From: an uncultured bacterium
GTDB lineage: Bacteria > Actinomycetota > Coriobacteriia > Coriobacteriales > Coriobacteriaceae
Length of the DNA: 5,736 bases
Assembly: GCA_905215225.1 (NCBI GenBank)
Contig: CAJMPM010000108.1
Location: 1-5,736, forward strand
Reading direction: 5' to 3'
The notes under the pieces were generated by a model, which saw nothing but the letters and a program-made list of their open reading frames with translations, did not search any database and was not told where the DNA came from. The translations under genes were made by a program, and so were the position numbers. Positions 1 to 5,623 of this stretch are shown here, piece after piece (the first letter of the stretch is position 1; each line of letters begins with the position of its first letter).

Positions 1-36
1 CGTAATGCTGATGAGGAGTTCGACCGCGAGGAATAG
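1..36 (+). CDS. C-terminal end of an upstream gene (partial, unidentified)
   Basis: Reading from base 1 in frame 1 gives RNADEEFDREE followed by a TAG stop at 34-36. The eleven residues are strongly acidic and hydrophilic, which is common for a protein tail, and the codons (GAG, GAC, CGC) fit the neighbouring genes. Nothing about function can be read from so little. The stretch lies 101 bases before the transporter gene, so the two could be cotranscribed or separate. Frame 2 is also open across here, so the frame choice is an inference. Confidence 0.4.
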   Translation, partial: RNADEEFDREE

Positions 37-81
37 GGCCCGTGCGTGCCCCTTTGCCGAATCCTTACCGGCGGTTCTGGA

Positions 82-100
82 CAATTGGGGTACGATGAAC
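82..100 (+). promoter_or_regulatory. Promoter-like element (-10 TACGAT) before the transporter gene
   Basis: TACGAT at 91-96 resembles a -10 hexamer, preceded by a G run, and would give a leader of about 35 bases before the ATG at 138. No good -35 hexamer lies 16-18 bases upstream. The main support is that a very similar string (CAA, one variable base, T, G run, TAYGATG, then A) recurs at 1482-1500 before the next transcription unit. It could be a recurring promoter form of this organism or chance similarity. Confidence 0.3.
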
Positions 101-137
101 TAACTGCATATCGGGCGAATACGAAGGGTCCCTGTCC

Positions 138-1397
138 ATGAAATACACCAAGCTCGAGCGTAACTGGGTTATGTACGATGTGGGCAATTCGGCCCTTGTG
201 CTGCTCAATACCTCGGTGGTGCCCATTTACTTTAACGCCATCAATACCGGCGCTTCCTCGGCCGACCTGGTGGTCGCCTGGGGCAATGCGCAGACGATCG
301 CCTCGCTGGTCATTGCCATGCTCATGCCCATTCTGGGCGCGCTTGCCGATTACGCCGGCAACAAGATCAAGTTCTTCTTGGGCTTCTTCCTCACGGGCCT
401 GGTTCTTTGCCTGGCGCAGGCTATCCCAATGTCCGCCATGGCATTTTTGACCGTGTACGTGCTGTGCACCATCGGCCTTAACTCTTCTATGACGTTCTAC
501 GACGCCATGCTGCCCGACATTACCACCGACGAGCGCATGGACGCCGTGTCCAGCTCGGGCTATGCCTGGGGCTATATCGGTTCCACCGTGCCGTTCGTCA
601 TCTGCCTGGCGCTCATCATGGGTGGCCCCGCTCTTGGCGTCCCCACCATGCTGGCAACGCGTCTGTCGTTTATCATCACTGGTGCCTGGTGGCTCATCTT
701 TACCCTGCCGCTCATTCGCACCTATAAGCAAAAGTACGGTCGCGAGCGCGGTCCCGAGGACACCATCGGCCACATCGTGGGCGGTGTGTTCTCCGAGGTC
801 GGACACACCATGCGCGAGATCGCCCACAACAAGACCGTGCTGGTCTACATGATCGCGTTCTTCTTCTATATCGATGGCGTCCACACGGTCATTTCCATGG
901 CTACCAGCTACGGATCGGCTTTGGGCATCGACTCGACCCAGCTGGTGCTGGCGCTGCTCGTTACGCAGTTTGTGGCCTTTCCGTCTGCCATCATCTACGG
1001 CAAGCTCGCCGGACGCGTGGGCACGCTCAACATGATCCTGGTGGCCGTCGCCGCCTACATGGGCATTGTGCTGTTCGCCGCATTCTTCCTAAAGACCGCC
1101 TTCGAATTCTGGGTGCTTGCCATTATGGTCGGCCTGTTCCAGGGCGGCGTGCAAGCGCTCAGCCGTAGCTACTTTGGCCGCATTATCCCCAAGGAAAAGT
1201 CCAACGAGTACTACGGCTTCTTTGACATCTTTGGTCGTTATGCAAGCGTTATGGGCACCTTCCTGGTGTCGGTCGTCACCTCGCTGACCGGCAACCCGTC
1301 GCTGGGCGTCCTTTCCATTGGCGTGCTGCTGATTGTTGGCTTTATGCTGCTGGTCCGCCTGTCCCGCATGACTCGGGCGGCAGAGCATGCCGCATAG
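138..1397 (+). CDS. MFS transporter, UMF1 / Atg22-like family
   Basis: This encodes a 419-residue polytopic inner-membrane carrier with about twelve hydrophobic segments. Motifs typical of the UMF1/Atg22-like branch are visible: a WxxYDxGNSA signature at residues 10-19, the MFS loop 2-3 motif GALADYAGNK at 67-76, FYDAMLP at 120-126, GYAWGYIGS at 141-149, YIDGVHT at 244-250, and GGVQALSRSYF at 336-346. A charged cytoplasmic linker at about 193-232 separates the two six-helix halves. Length fits the family. The ATG is preceded by GAAGGG at 123-128, 9 bases upstream, and the W-x-x-Y-D signature near the N-terminus supports this start. Substrates of bacterial members are mostly unknown; an amino acid or small-metabolite exporter is possible but not shown. 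It appears to be its own unit, separated from the next gene by 171 bases and a terminator. Confidence 0.95.
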   Translation: MKYTKLERNWVMYDVGNSALVLLNTSVVPIYFNAINTGASSADLVVAWGNAQTIASLVIAMLMPILGALADYAGNKIKFFLGFFLTGLVLCLAQAIPMSAMAFLTVYVLCTIGLNSSMTFYDAMLPDITTDERMDAVSSSGYAWGYIGSTVPFVICLALIMGGPALGVPTMLATRLSFIITGAWWLIFTLPLIRTYKQKYGRERGPEDTIGHIVGGVFSEVGHTMREIAHNKTVLVYMIAFFFYIDGVHTVISMATSYGSALGIDSTQLVLALLVTQFVAFPSAIIYGKLAGRVGTLNMILVAVAAYMGIVLFAAFFLKTAFEFWVLAIMVGLFQGGVQALSRSYFGRIIPKEKSNEYYGFFDIFGRYASVMGTFLVSVVTSLTGNPSLGVLSIGVLLIVGFMLLVRLSRMTRAAEHAA

Positions 1398-1453
1398 GAG
1401 CGAGCGGCTATTGTGCCTGTCCACGGTACTCTTTTGGGGTTATCCGCAATAAA

Positions 1454-1474
1454 CATTGCGACTTGCGAGCAATG
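1454..1474 (+). repeat. Small inverted and tandem repeat upstream of a promoter-like site
   Basis: CATTGC at 1454-1459 and GCAATG at 1469-1474 form a 6-base inverted repeat with a 9-base centre. The centre overlaps a tandem pair, TTGCGAC (1456-1462) and TTGCGAG (1463-1469). It sits just upstream of the TATGAT at 1490-1495, where a regulator could bind, and there is no T tract to make it a terminator. Its short length means chance is a real alternative. Confidence 0.25.
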
Positions 1475-1481
1475 ATTTGCC

Positions 1482-1500
1482 CAAGTGGGTATGATGGAAT
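1482..1500 (+). promoter_or_regulatory. Promoter-like element (-10 TATGAT) before the glycosyltransferase unit
   Basis: TATGAT at 1490-1495 is a good -10 hexamer preceded by GGG and resembles the element at 82-100. A transcript would start near 1502, only about ten bases before the terminator stem at 1512. No convincing -35 hexamer is seen; TTGCGA at 1463-1468 is 21 bases away, which is too far for a standard spacer. If real, it is the closest promoter candidate for the glycosyltransferase-kinase-regulator genes. Confidence 0.35.
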
Positions 1501-1511
1501 CAGCTAGGTCG

Positions 1512-1547
1512 CGGGGCGTCGCCTGTGTTTGGCGGCGCCCCGTTTTT
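1512..1547 (+). terminator. Strong intrinsic terminator, directly before the glycosyltransferase start
   Basis: A 12-pair stem (1512-1523 with 1531-1542) contains one G-U wobble, closes on a 7-base TGTGTTT loop and is followed by five T (1543-1547). It probably ends transcription from the transporter gene, which has no better terminator after its stop at 1397. It finishes 21 bases before the next ATG at 1569, with a ribosome site inside that space, so no promoter fits downstream. It may therefore also act as an attenuator for the next genes. Confidence 0.9.
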
Positions 1548-1568
1548 GTGTTGCAGGGAGGGTAAGGC

Positions 1569-2756
1569 ATGAACGCCACAGTCGTGATTCCAACGTATTG
1601 GGCGGGCGATGACGCTTGCGCAAACGCCCCTGGCACCTATGACCATTCGACGCGACTCAACGCCGACAATCCCGAACTCGACCGCTGCCTGGCCTCGCTT
1701 GAGCAGGTACGTGACATCCCGCGCATCATCCTTTTGGTGGTCTGTCCCGTTTCTGCCACAGCCGATGTGTCACTGCGCGTGCACGAGATTGTCGACGCGC
1801 ATCCCGCGCTCAAGGTCACCGTTGTCACCAACACCCAGGCCTCGCATATCGCAGACCGGGTTGCTCAGATCGCGCCCAAGGGTTCGGGCGAGTGCGTGAG
1901 CCTGCGAGGCTACGGTGCCATCCGCAATATGGGGCTAGCCTGTGCCGCCGTGCTGGGGCATGACGCGGTTATCTTTTTGGATGACGATGAGACTGTCATC
2001 GACGCCGACTTTATGAAGCGCGCGACCTATGCGTTGGGGCAGCAGACGCGTCAGGGCTTGCCGATCTTGGTCAAGAGCGGCTATTTCTACGATCGCGACG
2101 GCTCGCCGCTGGCTCCCACGGACAAGGCGGGCATCTGCCATCGTTGGTGGACCAAGCGCATCGAGTTCAACCGTTGGATGAAAAAGGCGCTCTCGGGCAC
2201 CCGCATCTCGCGCTCCAACTACGTGTGCGGCGGCCTGATGGCCCTGCACGCCCGTGCCTTTACGCGTGTGGCCTTTGACCCGTTTATCACCCGCGGCGAG
2301 GACTTGGATTACCTCTTTAACATGCGCTTGTTTGGCTACGACGTGTGGTTCGATAACGAGTGGACCGTGCGCCATCTGCCTCCGGAGTCTGAAAAGCGCT
2401 CACCGCGCTTTATGCAGGATGTATACCGTTGGTACTACGAACGGGCCAAGTTGACATTCGCCGCGCATCAAAAGGAGCTCATTCCCGTTACGGCGGCATC
2501 GCTCATGCCCTACCCGGGCCCGTGGATTTCGCGCGAGCTCGACGACCGCGTGCGCAAGACCGCTATGGTCCGCAGCGTGTTTACCCGCGAGCATGAGGGC
2601 TACCTGCGCATTTGGCGCCATGGTATCGGCGAGGCAAAGGCCTATGCGCGCCAAAACGCTGCAAGCTACCTGCGTTTCCAGAGCTTTTGGCCCAAGATCA
2701 TGGACGGGCTTTGGCGTGACGCACAACTGATCAGTATCCTGGAGGGGGCCGAATGA
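1569..2756 (+). CDS. Glycosyltransferase, family 2-like (GT-A fold)
   Basis: This encodes a 395-residue protein expected to transfer a sugar from a nucleotide donor, probably at the cytoplasmic face of the membrane. Visible GT-A features are the N-terminal strand TVVIPTY (residues 4-10), GYGAIRNMGL (114-123) of the nucleotide-binding region, the metal-binding D-x-D type motif FLDDDE (136-141), the acceptor-side GEDLDYLFNMRLFGYDVWFD (243-262), and His269 in VRHLPPE. No membrane helix or signal peptide is evident. GGAGG at 1557-1561, 7 bases upstream, and the canonical N-terminus support the start. The gene overlaps the kinase gene by 4 bases, so the two are almost certainly cotranscribed and coupled. 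Donor and acceptor cannot be read from the sequence; a cell-surface glycan is a guess from the company of a LytS-type kinase. Confidence 0.88.
   Translation: MNATVVIPTYWAGDDACANAPGTYDHSTRLNADNPELDRCLASLEQVRDIPRIILLVVCPVSATADVSLRVHEIVDAHPALKVTVVTNTQASHIADRVAQIAPKGSGECVSLRGYGAIRNMGLACAAVLGHDAVIFLDDDETVIDADFMKRATYALGQQTRQGLPILVKSGYFYDRDGSPLAPTDKAGICHRWWTKRIEFNRWMKKALSGTRISRSNYVCGGLMALHARAFTRVAFDPFITRGEDLDYLFNMRLFGYDVWFDNEWTVRHLPPESEKRSPRFMQDVYRWYYERAKLTFAAHQKELIPVTAASLMPYPGPWISRELDDRVRKTAMVRSVFTREHEGYLRIWRHGIGEAKAYARQNAASYLRFQSFWPKIMDGLWRDAQLISILEGAE
2741..2748 (+). promoter_or_regulatory. Ribosome binding site inside the glycosyltransferase gene, for the kinase
   Basis: GGAGGGGG lies within the last codons of the glycosyltransferase. 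Its GGAGG core (2741-2745) is 7 bases from the kinase ATG at 2753. Together with the ATGA stop/start overlap (2753-2756) it supports translational coupling and fixes the kinase start. Confidence 0.75.
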
Positions 2757-4096
2757 TCGACCGCCGCGCCCAGCGCGATAGTTCAATATCAATCTTTCGC
2801 ATCATTGCCGTTGCCTGCGCCATTTGCGTGCTGGTGTACTTTATTTTTGCCTTGGTGACCGGTATCGAGCCGATCGCCACGGTGATTGCCTGCGCGCTGC
2901 TGTGCATCTTTCTGTGCATCTTTATCTTTTTGACGCTCAATCCCGATTCGGTGCGCTCCCAGTACACCGAGGAGACGCTCTCGGTGGCCTCGGCCATGCT
3001 CGAGGACATTAAGGGCGGTCTGACGCAGGAGTCGGCGCGTTTGGTGTGCCGGCGCATTTTGCCCGAGACGCGCGCCATGACGGTGGCCATCACCGACGAG
3101 GGCAACGTGTTGGCCTGCGCGGGAGAGTTTGAGGAAAAACTACTGCCAGATTCTCCCATCCACACGCTTGCCACACGCTACGTTATCGAACATGGCATCG
3201 TGCAGTCGTTCAACCGTATGGTGGATGTCGTGGGCTCGGACGGCTCGCACAACCAAGTCCCCGCCGGCATTATCGCCCCCATCAAGGTGGGCGATCGTAC
3301 CGTCGGCACGCTCAAGTTCTACTACAAGACCCCGCGCGCCGTCGACCGTACCCAGTACGCGCTTGCTTCGGGCTTTGCCGAGATCTTGTCCACGCAGCTC
3401 GCCATCCACGAGCTCGAGGTGCAAAAGGAACTCACGGCGCGCGCCGAGGTGCGTGCGCTGCAGGCGCAGATTAACCCGCACTTCCTGTTCAACACGCTGA
3501 ACACCATTGCATCGTTTACGCGCACCGACCCGCTGCGGGCCCGCGAACTGCTTCGTGAGTTCTCATCGTTCTATCGTGTCACGCTCGACAACTCGGGATC
3601 GCTTATTCCGGTTTCGCGCGAGGTTGCACAGACCAAGCGCTACCTTACCTTTGAGAAGGCCCGCTTTGGCGAGGACCGCGTGCTTGCGACGTTCGATGTG
3701 TCCGAGGACGTGGAAGATACGCTGGTGCCGGCGTTCGTGATCCAGCCGATTGTCGAGAACGCCGTGCGTCATGGTATGGGCGATGACGACGCCCTGAGGA
3801 TCGACGTGACCGTTCACCAAGACGGCGAGGATGCAATCTTGATTGCCGTGGCCGATAATGGCGTGGGCATGGATGAGGGTACCGCCGCCAGACTGTTTGA
3901 CGAGCGCTCTGCCCGTCCCGACGCCAGCTCTCCCCAGGGTGGCGGCGCCGGTGTGGCCATGCACAATATTTCGGAGCGCATCCATCGCTTTTATGGGCCG
4001 CACTCCTATACGCGTGTCGAATCGGCGCCGGGCAAGGGCACCAAAGTGCTCCTTCATCTTGATTTGTCAGAGAGCATCTTTGACATTCAAGAGTAA
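2753..4096 (+). CDS. LytS-type sensor histidine kinase (two TM helices, GAF, His_kinase, HATPase)
   Basis: This 447-residue membrane kinase should autophosphorylate and pass phosphate to the LytTR regulator encoded next. In order: two transmembrane helices at about 14-36 and 40-62 with almost no extracytoplasmic loop; a cytoplasmic GAF-like region at about 75-220 like that of LytS (VAITDEGNVLACAG at 111-124, PIKVGDRTVGTLKFYYK at 176-192, STQLAIHELE at 213-222); the LytS His-box AQINPHFLFNTLNTI (238-252) with predicted phospho-acceptor His243; and an ATPase with N-box QPIVENAVRHG (331-341), ADNGVGMD (367-374) and glycine box GGGAGVAMHN (396-405). Classical LytS has a much larger 5TM-5TMR-LYT membrane sensor, which is absent here, so the signal is unknown; the GAF region or membrane state may sense it. 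The start is fixed by the 4-base overlap with the glycosyltransferase. All catalytic motifs look intact. Confidence 0.95.
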   Translation: MIDRRAQRDSSISIFRIIAVACAICVLVYFIFALVTGIEPIATVIACALLCIFLCIFIFLTLNPDSVRSQYTEETLSVASAMLEDIKGGLTQESARLVCRRILPETRAMTVAITDEGNVLACAGEFEEKLLPDSPIHTLATRYVIEHGIVQSFNRMVDVVGSDGSHNQVPAGIIAPIKVGDRTVGTLKFYYKTPRAVDRTQYALASGFAEILSTQLAIHELEVQKELTARAEVRALQAQINPHFLFNTLNTIASFTRTDPLRARELLREFSSFYRVTLDNSGSLIPVSREVAQTKRYLTFEKARFGEDRVLATFDVSEDVEDTLVPAFVIQPIVENAVRHGMGDDDALRIDVTVHQDGEDAILIAVADNGVGMDEGTAARLFDERSARPDASSPQGGGAGVAMHNISERIHRFYGPHSYTRVESAPGKGTKVLLHLDLSESIFDIQE

Positions 4097-4105
4097 AATA
4101 AAAGG

Positions 4106-4143
4106 CTACGGGCTCAACGTCATGCGACGGATGCCCGGCGTAG
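4106..4143 (+). promoter_or_regulatory. Hairpin in the kinase-regulator gap
   Basis: A stacked inverted repeat can form: CGGGC (4109-4113) with GCCCG (4133-4137), an inner CGTC (4118-4121) with GACG (4126-4129) on an ATGC loop, and an outer CTA/TAG (4106-4108, 4141-4143) across a GCG bulge. There is no T tract, so it is not an intrinsic terminator. It sits ten bases before the regulator's ribosome site and could be an RNA-stability or processing element that sets the kinase-to-regulator ratio. The stems are short, so the call is tentative. Confidence 0.3.
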
Positions 4144-4152
4144 TTAGTTGAC

Positions 4153-4158
4153 GAAAGG
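4153..4158 (+). promoter_or_regulatory. Ribosome binding site that decides the regulator start
   Basis: GAAAGG lies 10 bases before the ATG at 4169. A TTG seven codons upstream (4148) is in frame but has no purine-rich site before it and would place this sequence inside the coding region. The ATG start is therefore preferred. Confidence 0.6.
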
Positions 4159-4168
4159 TTTTATCCCT

Positions 4169-4885
4169 ATGCTGCGTGCGATGATTGTGGATGATGAGGC
4201 GCCGGCTCGCTCGGAGCTTCGCTTCCTGCTCGAGCAAACGGGCAAGATCGGCACGATCACGGAGGCGTCGAGCGTCCGCTCCGCCATCGAGATGCTTATG
4301 GAAAGTCGCGTGGATGTCGTGTTTCTCGATATCTCGATGCCCGGTGCCTCGGGCCTGCAACTTGCCGAGGCGCTGCATAAGCTCAAAAAACCGCCGGCGA
4401 TCGTGTTTGTGACTGCGTATAGCGACCATGCGGTCGAGGCATTCGACGTGGATGCCGTCGATTATCTGATGAAGCCGGTCGAGGAAGCTCGCTTGGATCG
4501 CGCGATCGAGAAGGTCATGCAACGCGCCAAGCCGGTTACGGACAGCAAGGTGACCATCGAGCGTATCCCGGTGGAAAAGGGCGGCCGCAAGGTGCTCATT
4601 CCCGTGGACGACATTCGCTTTATCATGGCCAAGGACGATTACTCCTGCATCTATACCGTCGATGATCGCTTTTTGTCGACGACCTCACTGGCGCAGTTTG
4701 AGGCCAAGCTCTGCGATTTTGGCTTCTTCCGTGTTCACCGCCGCTATATCGTCAACTTGGCGTGCGTTACGGACGTCGAGACGGTGCCCTCGGGCGCCAT
4801 CCAGCTGGGCATTACGGGCGTCGACGAACGCGTGCCGGTTTCGCGCCGCCGCGTCGTGCCGCTCAAGAAGGCCCTGAGTCTCTAG
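4169..4885 (+). CDS. LytTR-family response regulator
   Basis: This 238-residue cytoplasmic transcription factor is the likely partner of the adjacent LytS-type kinase. The receiver domain (about 1-118) has the acidic pocket D8-D9-E10, phospho-acceptor Asp54 in VFLDISMPG, Thr82 in VTAYS, and Lys102 in YLMKPVEEA. The LytTR DNA-binding domain (about 127-236) shows VLIPVDDIRFIMAKDDYSC (142-160), FFRVHRRYIVNL (186-197) and RVPVSRRRVVPLKKAL (221-236). Length is normal for the class. The ATG at 4169 gives the usual N-terminus MLRAMIVDDE; a TTG at 4148 would add seven residues. LytTR proteins bind paired direct repeats in target promoters; I saw no convincing pair in this window, so its targets are unknown. 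The gene lies 72 bases after the kinase and ends just before a strong terminator, so it closes the unit. Confidence 0.95.
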   Translation: MLRAMIVDDEAPARSELRFLLEQTGKIGTITEASSVRSAIEMLMESRVDVVFLDISMPGASGLQLAEALHKLKKPPAIVFVTAYSDHAVEAFDVDAVDYLMKPVEEARLDRAIEKVMQRAKPVTDSKVTIERIPVEKGGRKVLIPVDDIRFIMAKDDYSCIYTVDDRFLSTTSLAQFEAKLCDFGFFRVHRRYIVNLACVTDVETVPSGAIQLGITGVDERVPVSRRRVVPLKKALSL

Positions 4886-4891
4886 CACACT

Positions 4892-4942
4892 GGCCTCGCA
4901 GCCCTGTAGACCCATCGTCTGCGGAGCCGTGGGGCCTTTTTT
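4892..4942 (+). terminator. Long-hairpin intrinsic terminator after the regulator gene
   Basis: Bases 4892-4911 pair with 4917-4936 as a 20-position stem holding four G-U wobbles and two mismatches (4900/4928 and 4903/4925). A 5-base CCATC loop closes it and six T follow (4937-4942). It begins 6 bases after the regulator's TAG, so it should end the glycosyltransferase-kinase-regulator transcript. Only 39 bases separate it from the next ATG. Confidence 0.85.
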
Positions 4943-4981
4943 GTATGTATCTGCCGAATCGTTTTTTGCGGAAGGGATCCC

Positions 4982-5449
4982 ATGAACAGTGCAAGCGCCA
5001 AGCGCATCGACATCATCTCGGACACCCGCGGCTATCTTTCGCCTGCGCTCCTGGACGAGCTTGAGGGCGCAGACCTGATTATCCACGCTGGCGACCTCAC
5101 GTCAGAGATGGACTACGAGCACCTATGCACCATCGCCCCCGTGCGGGCCGTACTGGGCAACAACGATTACTACCGCGACTACGGCCCCGATGTAGACCGT
5201 CTTGCGCTCTTTACCTACGAAGGCCTCAAATTCGCCGTAGCCCACTACCGCGAAGACCTTCCGGTGGGATCCGTAGACGTAGCCATCAACGGCCACACCC
5301 ACGTAACCAAAGAAGCCCAAGTGGGCCGCTGCTTAGTCCTCAACCCGGGCAGCGCCAGCTACCCCAGAGGCACCCGAGGCCCCACCATGGCCAGAATGCT
5401 CGTCAAGGACGGCAAGATTCTGAGCATCAAATTTATTGACCTAGAGTAG
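4982..5449 (+). CDS. YfcE/MJ0936-like metallophosphoesterase with a substituted metal ligand
   Basis: This 155-residue cytoplasmic protein has the size and motif order of small calcineurin-like phosphodiesterases of the YfcE/MJ0936 type: SDTRG (13-17), AGD (36-38), GNND (59-62), His88 in VAHYR, GHTH (104-107) and NPGS (121-124). Known relatives hydrolyse phosphodiester model substrates with two metals; the natural substrate is generally unclear. In the first motif the family norm is SDxHG, whose His binds a metal, but residue 16 here is Arg (codon CGC at 5027-5029). The expected Gly after His88 is also replaced, by Tyr. Activity may therefore be altered or lost, although all other ligands remain. 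GGAAGGG at 4970-4976 supports the start. The gene sits between two terminators and so is probably monocistronic, but no clear promoter fits in the 39 bases before it. Codon use drifts toward A-ending codons in the second half. Confidence 0.92.
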   Translation: MNSASAKRIDIISDTRGYLSPALLDELEGADLIIHAGDLTSEMDYEHLCTIAPVRAVLGNNDYYRDYGPDVDRLALFTYEGLKFAVAHYREDLPVGSVDVAINGHTHVTKEAQVGRCLVLNPGSASYPRGTRGPTMARMLVKDGKILSIKFIDLE

Positions 5450-5456
5450 GTGCAAC

Positions 5457-5491
5457 AAAAACGGGGGATGCAGATCGCATCTCCCGTTTTT
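5457..5491 (+). terminator. Intrinsic terminator after the phosphoesterase gene, possibly bidirectional
   Basis: Bases 5457-5471 pair with 5477-5491 over 15 positions with a single G-U wobble, around a 5-base AGATC loop. The stem's outer part is AAAAA/TTTTT, so the T tract (5487-5491) is followed by CTTT on the + strand and the A tract gives a T tract on the - strand. This symmetry would allow termination from either side, which hints at a convergent gene beyond the window edge. It starts 8 bases after the stop codon. Confidence 0.93.
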
Positions 5492-5532
5492 CTTTGAGCC
5501 AAAGGCCGAAGTTCAACAACAATCTTAGACAA

Positions 5533-5576
5533 CCCCGCCGAGGAGAACGGGGACCTCGAGCCGCGGAAGCGGCGAG
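5533..5576. repeat. Hairpin-rich non-coding block after the last gene
   Basis: Three inverted repeats are packed in 44 bases: CCCCG (5533-5537) with CGGGG (5548-5552), CGAGG (5539-5543) with CCTCG (5554-5558), and GCCGC (5560-5564) with GCGGC (5569-5573) around GGAA, extended by CTC/GAG. The first two interleave, so they are alternatives to each other or, less likely, a pseudoknot. The bases from 5492 to about 5620 hold no supported gene. A dispersed intergenic palindromic repeat of REP type is one possible explanation, but copy number cannot be seen here. Confidence 0.4.
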
Positions 5577-5623
5577 TAACAAAGTCTTTGAAGCAAGTGA
5601 CGGCAGGGAGGGTCTCCGGGGCC

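Noticed and set aside
36..55. Possible terminator after the upstream partial gene (GGGC at 36-39 with GCCC at 48-51, then CTTT)
   Set aside because: Only four pairs can form around an 8-base loop and the T tract is just three bases, far weaker than the other terminators here.
1238..1636. Open frame of 132 codons on the - strand across the gap between transporter and glycosyltransferase
   Set aside because: It overlaps two well-supported genes and the terminator, and shows no recognisable domain; it is a high-GC shadow frame.
4106..4160. LytTR binding repeats before the regulator gene (TAGTTAGTT area)
   Set aside because: The short TAGT repetition does not show two boxes at the roughly 10-13-base spacing expected for LytTR sites.
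4148..4168. TTG start giving the response regulator seven more residues
   Set aside because: There is no ribosome site before the TTG, and the ATG at 4169 has GAAAGG 10 bases upstream and gives the usual N-terminus of the family.
5533..5558. H-type pseudoknot from interleaved CCCCG/CGGGG and CGAGG/CCTCG
   Set aside because: The crossing loops would be only one base each while the inter-stem loop is four, which is poor geometry; alternative hairpins are more likely.
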